Source: Chrysomallon squamiferum (taxonomy: Eukaryota > Mollusca > Gastropoda > Neomphalida > Peltospiridae). Taken from it: DNA of 64,000 nucleotides. The DNA is taken from positions 13,315,415-13,379,414 of the forward strand of contig CM022679.1 of NCBI GenBank assembly GCA_012295275.1, written 5' to 3'. Position numbers and translations under genes: made by a program. Each line of letters starts with the position of its first letter. The stretch's first letter is position 1. This document shows positions 37,070 to 51,300 of this stretch, piece by piece. The notes under the pieces are model-generated. The model was given only the letters and a program-made list of their open reading frames with translations. It was not told the DNA's origin and did not search any database.

Positions 37070-40000
37070 TATGCACATATAAAGATTTTTGAAAGAAATT
37101 TTAATTTTTTCATAAACATATCTTCGAGGAAAACAATATATTAAAGAAAGATTTTCACATTTTTTAAACTAACAATAAAGTAAAAGACATCTGAAATCTA
37201 GAAAAAGCCTCTTGGGCAAGCCAGTAATGTTTCATATTTGCACATCATTAGAGGGTAATTATCATTTACACTTGTGACTTTTGTTCAGTTCATGCATACG
37301 TGCACATTTACATCGTTACTCAGTGATTATGCTTCAGGTTGTTATTGTTGTTTTTTTAGCGTGTGAGCTGTAGATAAACTGTTTTCACAGATAAAGGAAC
37401 AAACTTTGTAAAATTAATCTGTTACATATACATCGTCCATTTTTGGACTACGCAATACAAATGAAATGTTACCGAGTCATATAAATGAATTTCCATAACC
37501 TCATTCTTTAATTTGTAAAACACTGCTATTCACTCAGACATATGTGTGTCTCTGCATATGAATACGTGTGTGGAAAACACACATCTCTTTAAGCATTTTT
37601 ACTAGTTTTGAACAGGTTTAAATTCATGTACCCAACTTTGTACTGAAGACTGACATTTTTAGTACACAACAATAATTATAAGCTTCTTTGAAACTGAAAT
37701 TTTATAATGCTGCTCAAAAATCCATAGTGAACTTCATCTAAACATGTTATATGTTGGCTCTGATACTGATTTAAGTTTTCACAGATTTTTATGCTAAGAC
37801 TGGAACAGAACATTGGTGATAGTTTTCATACAGAAGCTCTCCACTGCTAATAATAAAAAAAACAATAATGAAGTGGGCATGGGTCAGCATGGTCTTTAAC
37901 TTTATGCACAACTCCATAAAAAAACATATATTTAAACATTTTATTGCTGTTAAATAAAATATTTCTCGTTTCCTTCAGAGCTAACTCTGGAACATAAACA
38001 TTGCAGTTCCTCTTTGTCTCAAACTAATATTCTTACTCCCTAATCTAACACAACCTTGGACTGACTGTAATGCTGACATCTTCTTTCATTTGATAAATGC
38101 CACAGTGATCCATCGACCACTATTACAGAGTACTTCTTGATCGCTTGCCAGCAGACAAACTCGAACTAATGAAATATTCTGACTGAAATGAACCTTTACT
38201 CCTTTGGGATTAAAACTTAACTGGTACTACTTAAATAGTCGTGTTGTGCTACTGCATGTATTTATAATGAATGTATCACTAACAAGAATTATTTAAATTC
38301 TGATTGTAATTATTTAAATAAATAGTAAATATCATAAAAAGGTGACAACTATATCAGACATTTTAAAACTGGAGTAGTTTTGATCTAGAAATATTACATT
38401 TTTTAAGCAGCACTACCTAGCTAAGTATCACCAACTCTAGGACCTGTGACTAAATGTAGCACTGATTTGAACTTAAACATTTTTCCAACCAGAACTTTGA
38501 ACTCTGTATCAGACATGTCATTGTCACGTTCCAACAATCTGTCATCACTGAACTTTTATATATTTATTTTAAAGGTTGTAAAGTTTAACTGTCATGCAGC
38601 ACGATGAAATAATTATTACCCTCCCAAAAAAGATCTTTATTTATTGAAAACTGTTGGTATATTAATGTAATAAGTAGTACAGAAAACAAATAAAATAAAA
38701 TAAAATAAAATAATATAAAAATGAAAAATAGAGGACATAATGGAATCAGTATTCATGGATCTCTATAGACAAATGTATCAACTTTAACTATAGAAAATAT
38801 TGTACTTTGACAGCATAAATTAAGACTTTATTTTATCATAATTTTTTTATCTTCCACATGAAATTTTATACAGATTATGTAATAATATTTATGTTTAAGA
38901 TTGACATTTTAAAGCGATATCAACTGTTGAACTTTAGACTACTGGATTTTTCAGGATTAATTTCAGTAAAATAATAATTTTTTCTTCCATGTATACCAAA
39001 AAAACAAGCATATGAATATGACATATATTGTTCACATATGAAAGGGTAACTTATTTTTATAAAACAAAATTTCTACTTTAGAGCTGTTAATCTTATCACA
39101 AAAAAAGAAAAATAACCATTTAATTCTTGATCAATATTATTTTCATGATTTTTTGATTTCTAGTCAGTGATGTATACAAATATGAATCTGTAAAGGTACT
39201 CTTGGCTAATATCAGTTTGGGAAAGATCTAGCAACAGTAAGAATGTAAAAATTAGTGATTTGCAAATCCTAAAATCAATTTTGCTTTTCTTTATAAACTG
39301 TTATGAGGATTCATGCTTCCATGAAAACCACTGTTAATGTGCTATTTCTGTACCAGCTTAGAGTTTGCCTAAATGAACATTCAACTCCAGAACTGAGTCG
39401 TCTAGAAATTTACTTAAATGAAGTCTGCAGTATATTTTGAATGTATACAACAGAGCAAATGTTAAAGGTTGTTTCCAGTTTTATTGATTAATTCAAATTA
39501 AAATGGCTATAGAGAATAATAAGCTAATGCTTGTCAATTCTCCTTTATAAAGACTGCAAAGAAGCTTGTAATCATTTAAAGTTTAATATACTGATATGCT
39601 GGTTACGTATCAGAATAAAACATTTTGCCTCATATTACAATTACATGCATATTCCTTTTCCTGAGTATTTACTGTATTTAAGTCAATTTAAAACATTCAG
39701 AATATGCTGAAAGTTCTGGTTTCAAATACATGTGACAACATATATGACAAATACTTATATATATAGATATTAAAAAAAAAAAAAAAAAAAAAAAATTAAA
39801 AAAAGAAAAGAAGAAATAAATTTGGTTTTTGGTTTAAAAAACATATCAGCAGTCCATAATAAAAATAACAAAAATAATAACTGGTAGAATTGTTGGGTTT
39901 TTTTTTTTTTTTTTTTTTTACTAATTTAAAACAATAACTTATTGATTTCAAGTGCAGAATTTGTATTTCTTTGTGTTCTCATTTTTCTGTTATTTTTGAA

Positions 40001-42021
40001 TTTGCAACAATGCAAAACTTTTTCAAAATGGCAAAAGTAATCTGTGACCTCCATGATGAAGAGATTTTAGGAAAAAGATTCTGCACCTTCAGAACAAGAA
40101 AACTAATTTGATTTTGTGGTAAATTTTTGGAAATAACTATATTCTTGTCAAAGGGTTTTCTGTAATGTATTGAATCTGTTTCAAGAATTGTCCTTATTGT
40201 TTTGTGATCACTGGTATTTTAAATTTACAGTTTGAGATGGCATCTGTGTGTGATAAGATAATAATCATTAAAAATCCTATTACTGGAATTTTTGCATCAT
40301 CACAGATTATGAATATTTTAGAAAATGTATTGTAATATAAGAAAATAATTTAAACTGTTTGACCTTTGACCCAAAATATTTAACTGACTGACATCCAAGT
40401 TCTTTTCATTGTTCTGAAAAAGTACATTTCAAAATACACTGATAAAAAATTCTGGGAATAAATATTATTGTGTTTTTAATTTTTGGGGGGTGGGTAATCC
40501 TAGGACTTATTTTTGTAGAATATTCCACAAATTCTTTTTGTTTAAACCTTTTAGAATAAAAATAAAAATGATTGCATCATGTGACCTTTCATCCTTGAAA
40601 ATTATTTTAATGAATATCACACACATTCACACACACACTCACAAAAAGAGAAAGAAAATAATAACTGGTTCTGGGGTTTAATATTTTAACTTACTGAATA
40701 TAATAATTAAAATATTAATACACCAATTTGATATACTGAATTTGGATTTTTTAGTGAATCACCAATTAATTATATCTTATGTATCTGAAATAAACTTTTG
40801 AAAATGATATCAAACAAGACATGAAAATTGTACACAGCTAACTTAAAAGACTTAAAAGATATTATTGTTGAACAATTTTGGGGCCCAAAAGTGTTTTATC
40901 TTTTTGAAAAAAGAAGTCTCAAACATGACTTTGCATCAAAGTGCTTGAAATATCTACAATCATCCATTTTTGAAGAAAAACTTCACCTCTTAAAACTAAA
41001 TTAGCTTTATAGTTCATTTTGTTTTGGTTACCTAGTTGAAATTTTAGACTTAGGTGTTTATGAAAATATTTCTTTAATTACAATAACTATTTTCAACTGT
41101 TTATGTACCTTGCAGCAAATTTAGCTCATTAGATTTTCTAAATATTTCAGAAAAAATGTTGAATGGGTAGAAAATATCAATAGGGAAATAAGTTGGGGTT
41201 TTTTTTTTTGAATTATCCCATATGGTTAAAATTCATGATCACTTACATATATATAATTCTTTTATCAACTTTTTAATTATTATTCCATATTGTTGGCTTT
41301 CTTATTCTCCCAACCTGTAATTACCTTTAACAAAATCATGAGAGCAATGGGGTGAGGAGATAAAAAAAAAATAGTGTATTGTAGTTTCAAGGATTGCATC
41401 ATATGTTCTTTCAGAAATATGTTAACAAATGTCAACATGAAAACATTCAGGAATCTATTATTTTTTTTTAATAAAAATAAAATATGCTTAAAGAAATATG
41501 AAATAAAAAGAATGAGAAAGAAAGAAAGACAGAAAGAAAAAGAAAGAAATATGTATATATGTATAATCAGTCATGTTATAAAAATAATTAGCTATTTAAA
41601 CATTTCTATTTTAATCATGTGTATTTAAATCATAGTTTGAATGGGTGGCATTAAAAAATAATAATAATAAATAAATAATAAAAAAAAAAATAATAATAAT
41701 AAAAAAAAATAAACAAGACATTTATATTTTAAAGTAAAACAAATAATATTAAAAAGAATATTAATTAGGATGGCCTACCCCACAAAAATATTGTGAAGGA
41801 TATATATTTTTTTTAAAAGTGACTTTCTACCTTATTCTAATTTCTATAATAAATCAGTATTTCAAAATTTTAAAATTAAATGTTTCATATTAAATCCAGT
41901 CAGATTTGACATTTCAAAATAAATAAGTACATAATGGAAATAATAATAATATCAAATAAATTATGTAAGAATAAACACTCTTCAATCTTGCATAAAAATA
42001 AAAATACAATTTTAAAAATAC

Positions 42022-42136
42022 CTGCAAAAGTCGAAGCGTCTGCACAGATTAAATCTTCCGACTGAAGATTAAACGAACTGTTCGTTGTTGATGAAGCAAG
42101 ACAAACGGCGAACCGGCGAATGGCGTGATTCTCCAA
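42022..42136 (-). other. Exon-like CpG-containing island, possible distant first exon
   Basis: The minus strand is open and CpG-rich across this span and ends GACTTTTGCAG then GTATTT, a plausible donor with exon end 42022. There is no ATG in the open frame (it begins at TTG), so a non-coding first exon is more likely than a coding one. Flanking bases up to about 42430 are also CpG-rich, like a promoter. The next minus-strand gene is SCD, 7 kb away, so an alternative SCD promoter is one reading. Confidence 0.3.
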
Positions 42137-43156
42137 TTATGGTGTGATGACCTCAAAATGTGCACGCCACTCACGTAACACACGTTTGTAGGACGTTCCT
42201 TAAATTAGTCCGATATTGTTCCGGTATAAAAAATTTAAATATTTTAATAAAATATTTACATTAATATATGTGAAGAAATTATGTAAGCCTAAGGAAAATT
42301 CATGTTTTCGGCGAAGACAATTCTCATGAATTTCCTGCTAGCATGCAGACAACAACAAATCGATAATTATTTCGGTGTTAACCTTAAGCCGAAACTGCCG
42401 AAAATGCCGATAGTACTGCCCTTGTAAATTTCAAACATAATTATTTTCAGATACAGTTTATCACCAAAAAAAAAAAAAAAAAAAAATATTTTAACAACGA
42501 ATTATTTATTTATTTATTATTATTATTTTTTTTTTTATGCCAACGAAAAATTATTAAATACTAGAGAATCGGGCCCGTATGCATGAATTTGTTTACTTTT
42601 CGCTGTATTGTTTTTTCGTTGTTTTGTTTTTTCGTTTTTTGTGGTGCGTTTATTTTATTATTTTAATTATTTAATTATTTTTATTTATTTTTATTTTTAT
42701 TCTGTTTTAAAACTATCTGTTGTGGGATTTCATGAAATCTTATTTTTGTACTTTTGCTCTTAATTTTATTCTTTTTAAACAGCCTTTTGATATAGAAACC
42801 AATATGTGTATATAATGTTTGTTTTTGAATTTGCATAACCTAATAAGTTGAATATCTAAAAAAAAAAAAAAAAAAAAAAAGTTTTTAAAGATATCTACTC
42901 CAGACTTAGCAGATGCATATTAAGTTTATACTATATTTATTATTTTTCCTTATTAAAAATGTTTTTCTTTATGCCTAAACAAATTTTTCTATTAATAAAT
43001 AGAATGAAAATGGTACTTTTAACTGGACAAATATGCATTATGGCTTGAAAATTAACAATTGTATTGCCATCAAACAAAAAATTTTAAGTTTGTTTATCAT
43101 ATATATTTTCAATTATTTGAAGTAATACCCTTATGAATGTGCGTATATCTGTGTGA

Positions 43157-43187
43157 GTGCATGTGTGTGTGTGTGCATGTGTGAGTG

Positions 43188-43229
<42 letters not shown>
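43157..43229. repeat. (GT)n microsatellite
   Basis: Interrupted then pure GT run. The minus-strand His-Thr ORF over it is an artefact. Confidence 0.95.
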
Positions 43230-43231
<2 letters not shown>

Positions 43232-46200
43232 AAATATGAGATTTATTTCTAATAAACAGGCTTAAATCCAGTTTGAGGTAGGGACTGAAATGGACAAGAC
43301 ATTCCACATCTCTCAAAGATAATTTTTAAAGTGGGTATCCAAATCTGCAAGAAAAAATATTTTGTATATTCTCACATTTACACATGAATAATAAACCTTT
43401 TTTAGTGGTTAGAATTTTAAGTTCCATGCCAGCACAATATTGTGGCTATTACAGTGATCAAAATCAGCTTTGATATACGTAAGTTAACTATAACACTGTA
43501 AACATGTTTTTTATTTACAAAAGGACATTTTAATCTTGGTAAAAATTCTTGTTGAACTCTCACCTAAAATCACCTGACAAACACATAAAAAAACAATAAC
43601 AGTACAGCACTGGATAATATGTGAATCTGTTATTGTTCTTTGCAGTGTGTGTATGGTGGGTGTACACAAATGACTAAGACATATTTTTTTTGTATTCACA
43701 AGTTATTATTTATTTATTTATTTATTTTTTTATTATTATTATTTTTTTTTTTAATAAAAAATATAACAATAAAATAACGAGTTCATTTTCACACTATCTA
43801 TAACAGACTGGGCATACCAGTTTAAAGGTAACTATATGCTCAGTCTGACAGGAAATTTTCTACATTTTCCTACAGTTAAAAAAAAAAAAAAAAAAATGAA
43901 GCAGGAAAGAAAATATCATTCTAACTGAATCCAAACAAACTTCTATTTTATTGTTATACTTTATTACTAGCAAAAACTAGTCACCACAAACAAACAAAAC
44001 AATCAGTGGGAAACGTATAAAATATACTTAGGCTATTTGTTAGTATTGTCACAGCTGTGTTAAAATGATTCTGTTTAACAGAATACCACAGGAGTTGTAC
44101 AGATTTGTTCAGTTCAGTTAACCTATGCACCAAAATGATGTAAAATTTCTTTAAACAATACTTTTGATGGTGTATATCAGGGATAACTGCATCACTTGTA
44201 GGTATCACTGGGGGATATGATGCATGTTGTCTTTTTATACGAAATTTGTAAATTAATATAACATTATTACATAATCCTTATTTATAAATATAAATGCAGT
44301 TGCTTGCAGAAATGTGAAATGATGAGGTGTACAAGCAGGGTTAAGAACTTTAATATATACAAATGAACTAAAATTTGCAACTAATAATTATCTTTTATTC
44401 TGCTGTTAGATAAATTTAAAGAAAAAAAAAAAAAAAAAGAATGAGTAAGTCATTTCATTTTTTTATTTCTTTCTTTGAAACATTGTGATTAAATGAAAAA
44501 AGGTAGGGCTTCAGTTTAATATTTGTATTTTGCTGTTATGCTGTTTATTACCAGCAAACAATGTTGCTGTATCTTGCATGTGTTCAGAAAGTATACTGGT
44601 TGTAAGTTCAAACCAGCAGAGGTACACTTCACCTGTAACTTTTTATTAATTATTGTTATTATTATTATTTTTTTTTTTTTTTTTTAATTATTATTATTAT
44701 TATTGTGCTAGCATACATGTTTTACAGCACATTTTACAGTATTTGAAATATATGTTTAAAAACCAACAACAACAACATAAAAGCAAAGGAAAACAAAAAT
44801 AAAATAAGGTATGCCTGGAAAGAAAAGTTTAAATTGTTTTCTGTTCTAAGATAATCTAACTAAAATATATTTAAAAAAAAAAAAAAAAACCTTTTTAATT
44901 TTTTTATTATTCACTTTTAATGTAATGAGAAGGTGAAAATATATATATTTGTTATGCATCATCTGCAAAATTTCAAATGATTGTTTGGAATAGTTTAAAG
45001 GTTTAAATCAATTTTTTACATAAAGTGGATGATAAATTGCAGGTTTTATACATTTATTTAGAAACTTTAAGATTTTTACAACACATTTAGCAGATATGTA
45101 AACTATTATGTAACACTTAAATATTTTTGCATACTAAAAATGGGTGAAATATTTAAATTATTACCATTGTATATAATGATGATAAAGCAGAGATTTTATA
45201 TTTTTGTTTAACAGATACTTAAGATCTTTACAACCCTTTTAGGAGATACATAAATCATTATGAAAAACAACATTTTTATTAATTACTGAAGGAAAAACAC
45301 CAACATGGAGTTGAACAAATAACTTTTTATTAAAGCAAATTTTTTTATGCTGAAAATGCAACATTTAATATTCAAGGCACACCAAAAATATGGACGGAAT
45401 TAACACAATATATATTACAAAGCAAAATATATCAAAATAAGTATACGTTTACTTTTTACAGAATTTTAAATATATATATTATAGAGCTGAACAAAAATAA
45501 AATGTATATAAAAACAAAATAATAATAATGAAGTGTAAAATATTTTCTTTTAAGGCACACCAAATAAAGAAGGTAGATCAGTCTAATGCTGTAAAATCAT
45601 AACTGATATAAAAATTACATTTTAATGGAATGTCTTAACTTAGCATATCACCAAAAAGATCAAATAAATAAATAAATTAATTAAAAAACACAAATTATTT
45701 CATTAACTCATTAAAGTGATTACCCAGTAAAAGGATTAGTAAAATGAACCATAAAAAAAGGTACATAAAAACCCACATTTAACATAAGATTCACAACACT
45801 GATATATTTAACGAGGAATATAGTATTTTGTAAATAGACCCTACACAGATTCATCAAAATTAAGGCAACAGTTTTCCCTCTTAAATGTACCATTTTTTGG
45901 TCATTACTTTAAAATGCTGTTTTGTCATAAAAAGAATATTTTGAACATTAAATAACAGTTTTCAAAAACAGAAAAAGTGAAGAGAGGTGTTTCATTTAAA
46001 AGAAAAAATATGTATATAAGCACAGCTCTTGGCTGGCTTTTAAAGTCTTTGTATACATTATTATATAATTACCAAAAAATAAAAATTGTCTAAAAATTCA
46101 AACACAATAAAAATATATTTTTTTTTTTTTAATATAATTAGTTTTATTTTTATTAATTTATTATAATTTTTAATTTTTTATTTATTTTATTTTATTTTTT

Positions 46201-47012
46201 GTTTGTTTTTGTTTTGTTATTTTACAAAAGTAAAATACTTGGCAATTTTTCTATTGTCCTTGTTACATTGTTACATAGGCAAGACAACTCGGAATAAAAT
46301 TTCAGAAAAAGACATTTCTTTCACTGACTAAGTTGAGTGAAAAAAAACAGATTTACAATCTGCATATTTGTTCTCAACTGAATATATAAATCTAAAACAG
46401 CCTTTATTTCTTTTCTTTTTTATATTGTAAACAATTTAACTGTATAGTTTTTCTTTTTTTTCTTTTTTGTAACTATTATTGTGTTTTATTATTGATTTTT
46501 ATTTTGGTTCTGTGCAAAATTTTGTCACTTAGCTCCAAATAACCATAAAGCAGTCTATCAGATTTTGTGATATCCCATCTGCAAATACATGTGATGACTT
46601 GAATTTCTAAAAATAAACATTCACTGTTGGGAACAGTGTTGAAATTATGAGAACAGATAATAGACAAAAATTCAAGCCCTGACAAACATCAAGCAAACCA
46701 TTGTTGAATATACGAGTAGATAAGAGGAACTACTAAATTAAGAAGAATATATATGATTATGCAGAAATAATTATTGTGAAGGGCTTACTTCAGAATGTGT
46801 AATTTAATATTTTTAACAAATTTTGTTTTGTTGTTGAAATACTCCAAACTGATCTTATTTTATTCCATTGTATTTGGCAAATAATCAAATAATACAGTTA
46901 CTAATCTATAGGGATCTGATTTCATGACTGTTATCAGTTAAAATCTGTTTTGTGAAATAGTTTTTCTTTGTGGTACCACACTGATCAGTTACTACAAATA
47001 TAAACAGAATTT

Positions 47013-47013
<1 letters not shown>

Positions 47014-47051
<38 letters not shown>

Positions 47052-47056
47052 TTTTA
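47014..47056. repeat. ATTT microsatellite
   Basis: Tetranucleotide run followed by T- and A-rich text. Confidence 0.9.
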
Positions 47057-48100
47057 ATTTTTTAATTTTTTTTTTTTTAATTTTTTAAAATTTTTATGCT
47101 TTATTCAGTGAATGTATTTAAAACATGATAATCAGGATAACTAAATAATTTACCTATATATTATTTAAAAAATAATAATAATGAGCATATTCATTAAAGT
47201 ACACAGATCAAACACACTAACACATGTAAATACATTTATTTTTTTTGTATGATAAAAATTTTCTGATATTTGTTTGAGTCAGTTTATTAATTACCCTGAT
47301 GTATTCACAGCAGTGACCAACCAGAAATATAATAATGTCCAAATAATAAAAATAAAAATAAATTTCATTAAACAAAGAAATATTTGAAAAAGAAAAAACA
47401 AACCAGATTAAGTTAAAGTTACATGTGAAGCTATATAATTCTGCTGAGCTTCAAACAATAGAAATAGTTGTTTGTTGTTGTTTTCTTTAATCTTAAAATT
47501 CACAAGCTTAACAAATAGACCATAACAGAAAAAGCAGACATTAATGCCAAAAGCTACTGGTTTAATTTGAAATTAAATGAATTTTAATCTGATTTTTTAT
47601 CATTTAAATTTAAAAAAACAACAACATTATACATGATTAGGTTTACATATGAGCAAACTAAACAATGTACTTTGGTTAGATCATACAAATTAAAGCTAAT
47701 ATAACACAAACACTCTCAGGCATATGATAAAAAATACCAACATTTTTGTTTCTGGTTGTTTTTGTTTTTTTTATTTAAAGGGGGAAGGATAATGTTTCAA
47801 AATATAATTATCAGTTAATATTTTGCATATTGCATTTGGTTAATTTTTTCGTATAAAAAAGCAAACTTGTTTTTTTTCCCATAATGTTAACCCATTAAGA
47901 ATAGATTAAGTTTCAGCAATTTTTGTATGCATCTGATTATCAGTATTTATCCACTGTGAAAATATGTTTGTATGTAATAATTGATAACATTCATGCAAAG
48001 ATCAGCTCTCAGTATTTTTAACTTTTAACGCCAATGAATAATGAACAGTTCATTCAGTGAAATAATTCTAAACTGTTCATGAATTAATTATTCTCTTTTT

Positions 48101-48118
48101 ATTTATTTATTTATTATT
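48101..48118 (-). terminator. Candidate poly(A) signals of the WD40 gene
   Basis: On the minus strand this reads overlapping AATAAA units about 270-290 bp past the stop at 48387. Confidence 0.35.
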
Positions 48119-48386
48119 TTTATCTCATTTGAAAAAGACTGAATACTTTAAAAAAAAATTACTTATAAAATATGAGAAATATGAAGTCACTTTCAATCCG
48201 GTTTTGTTGTTACATTCAGTTTTACACTTACAAAAGGCATTTTTAACCAAATGTTTTTAAACATAATGTGCTTTTCACATACGTTAGCCAAAAGCATACT
48301 GAAGCTCTTTCACTGCAGTAAAAGATAATACAATAGCTGTGTTCAATATAGCTGATTTAATGGAGAGATGTTTGATTGTATTTACT

Positions 48387-51300
48387 TCAAGACAGAGAGG
48401 CCAGTTTGATACAGTCATCAGAGCCGGCCACAGCAAACAAACGTCCACCCATTGTACTGTCCAAGGCCTGAACTGGTTTCTTCATCTTAACCTCACCAAT
48501 GCACTGAAATAGGTGAGAAGCTAATTTATTTAAAGTATCTTTAGTCATCAACAATGAACACGTCAAACACATTTGCCTTAATACTGCTCTGACATTATTA
48601 CAAATACAATGGTAAACATGTATCTTCAGCTTGTCTTGTATCATTAACTTTGCTGTTAAAAACACAATGGTAAATGTTTTGTATCATTTACCTTTTATAT
48701 TATATTATATAATAGTATTTGACTTTGCCTGCATGTAGGCAATACTGAAATTTTACAAAAAGGAAAAAAAACAATTTAAATTTTTTTCTTGAGATGCTGT
48801 AGAATATATCCATTTTTTTTTTTACCAGAACCTAAAGTTTATGGTAGTACTGTGTGTAAATACATGAAATAACTGTTACCTGGTCAGTTTCTATGTTAAT
48901 TGCCATGGCACTGTTAGTTCCACTGCCACCAGCAAGCACCACATTGTTGTCACAGAACTGTGCACAGTATAGAAAACCTCCACTTCCAGAATGTGGGAAT
49001 GTTATGTTCTTGTTCAAATCACCATCTGTGTAGTTCCACAACTGCAAGGCCTTGTTTGCACACCAGGACCCAGTCAGAATGTGACGTTTCTAAGTATGAA
49101 AATGAAAAACAATAACAGCCAGCAAAATAGAATATGCTGTAGAACATAACAACTGATATTATTTGTAAAATACCATGAGTACTCTTAACATGCAGAAAGT
49201 GATACTGGACTGAATTAAATATTTCAATTCAGGAATGTAAGACACAGTAACATATGGGAAAAAAGTAAAAGTTCCTAAACTTCCTAAACGGAGTTTATAG
49301 CCAATAAGATGTCCATGTGGAACACATTCTGAATCAGTAGAATCACATAAATTGCTTACTCTGTGTTTTTAGATATTTGTAACCAGTTACAATTTAGCTA
49401 AATATTTTATATACCATCTACTTATAACCATGATAAAAACACATTCACAACATTAACAAATTTACATGTTTATCAATAAACAAATACCATCATTTATTGC
49501 TGAAGTTAATGTTAATATTAACAATTGCTTACTGAAATGTCAATAGCATCTCCACAAATATGAGGACCACTAATAACTCTAACAACACCATCATTTCGGT
49601 TACTGTCCCAAATCTAAAAAGAAACATAATAGATTATGGTATATGACTGGTTGAATATACCAGAAGTTTTGCATTATTTACTTATAATAATACATGGCAA
49701 GAAAATACTGAACTAATAAAGATCAATGGAGACTGATATTTCCCATTCACAGAATTTTATTTCTGTAAGAATAATAATCTATTACATTAATTAGATTAAG
49801 ACACATTTTGATTCATTTATTTAATTAATAAAACACATTTCAAAATAGTTTACATTTTAAAAGAAACACTGTAAATATAATGAATAAAATGTTGTTTATT
49901 TATTTATTATTATTTTTTGAAATCTATGCTCTAGAAAAAGAATTATAAGATACTGATCTGAAATTACGAAAATCAGATAACCTACTACAAAATACTGATA
50001 TTTAATATATAACAAATGCCAGGAGTAGATCCAGGAATTTAGAAAATAGAGATTAACCTCACCATTGTGAATTAAAATTTAAACATCAAATGAATTTAAT
50101 TACAAATTTAAAAAAAAAAAAAAAATCATTAATCAAAAACAATTACATATGCCTTCATGAATAGCAGATACTAAATACAGTTAAATTGTTAATAATTTAA
50201 AAAAATTATATTAATAAACAAACCTTGATGTTGTTATCCCATCCACCAGTGATGAATATGTTGTTGTATTCAGGATGATATTTTAAAGCGAAAGCGCGGC
50301 TGGTGTTTCCTGTGCAAACCTGCTCATTTGGTGTTTTTTCATCATATCCTGGGTACTCCCGTTCAAGCTGTGGACCATATATATTTCATTTATTCAATTT
50401 TAAAAAAAATGATTTTAGCTGTATAAAACTGAAATCATATTTTAATTCTAATAACTGATTATTAAAAAGAACTTAGTAAATATAAATTCCTGAATATCAA
50501 TGTTTTATAAACTGCAGTGAAAAAATCCAATGAATTATATTACAAATGTAAACTGACAGTTACCACACATATATTTTTCATAATTCAGTCTATATGTAAA
50601 CCATAAAGTGTCTGAAAATTCTAGTTATATACCTGGCAAGTTTTCAAATCATAAATTCGCACAGCCAAATCTTTTCCTGCCGTAGCAAAATTATAACCAT
50701 CAGAATCAAAGTCTATACAATTGATTTCATTGCCTTTTTCTGAAAGGAAATTTTTTTTAAAGAAATGAATATTTTTCTAATTATAATACCAAAATATTCA
50801 AAATTCCTACCACAATGAATTTTTCTTCTAAATAAAAATTAAAATAGAACTGTAAGTTTATAATTATACAGAAATACCAAAAAAATGAATAAATATTACC
50901 ATGTTTTTTAACTCACAATTTTGACTTTTTTTTTTTTAACTGAACCTTACATTTTATTTGAGAAGATTATAATTTTTTTTTTTTTTTTTTTTTACATTAA
51001 ATATTGTATTAAATTCAAAGATAAAATCTACCTGTACAAATTGTTTGTATATCGCCTGTCTCAATATTGATTGAATAAACAAGTCCTTCAGATGTGCCTG
51101 CAAAAAGTAGTTTGTGGTCTTTGGGATGAAATTTCAAACACATGATGGGATAACCACCATGTCTAGTTTTTCTCAGATCTTTTTTCAATTCACCATTTGT
51201 TGATGAAAGAAGCTAAAGAAAAATATTTTTAAAACACTTTATTCATAATGAAAACAACTGGAAACATTTTAGATTTGTAAGAAGTTAAGAATTTCAATAA

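Larger units (their letters stand above)
35579..48100. other. Large AT-rich intergenic region
   Basis: No gene supported. It holds simple repeats (36693 ATT plus T, 37036 CA, 43157 GT, 47014 ATTT), T and A tracts near 39770, 39900, 42465 and 42860, and one exon/promoter-like island at 42022-42430. The stretch 45061-45300 contains a degenerate duplication of about 155 bp (TTTTTACAACACATTTAGCAG, then a diverged second copy near 45230), and AAGGCACACCAAA occurs twice at 45376 and 45554. Confidence 0.5.
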
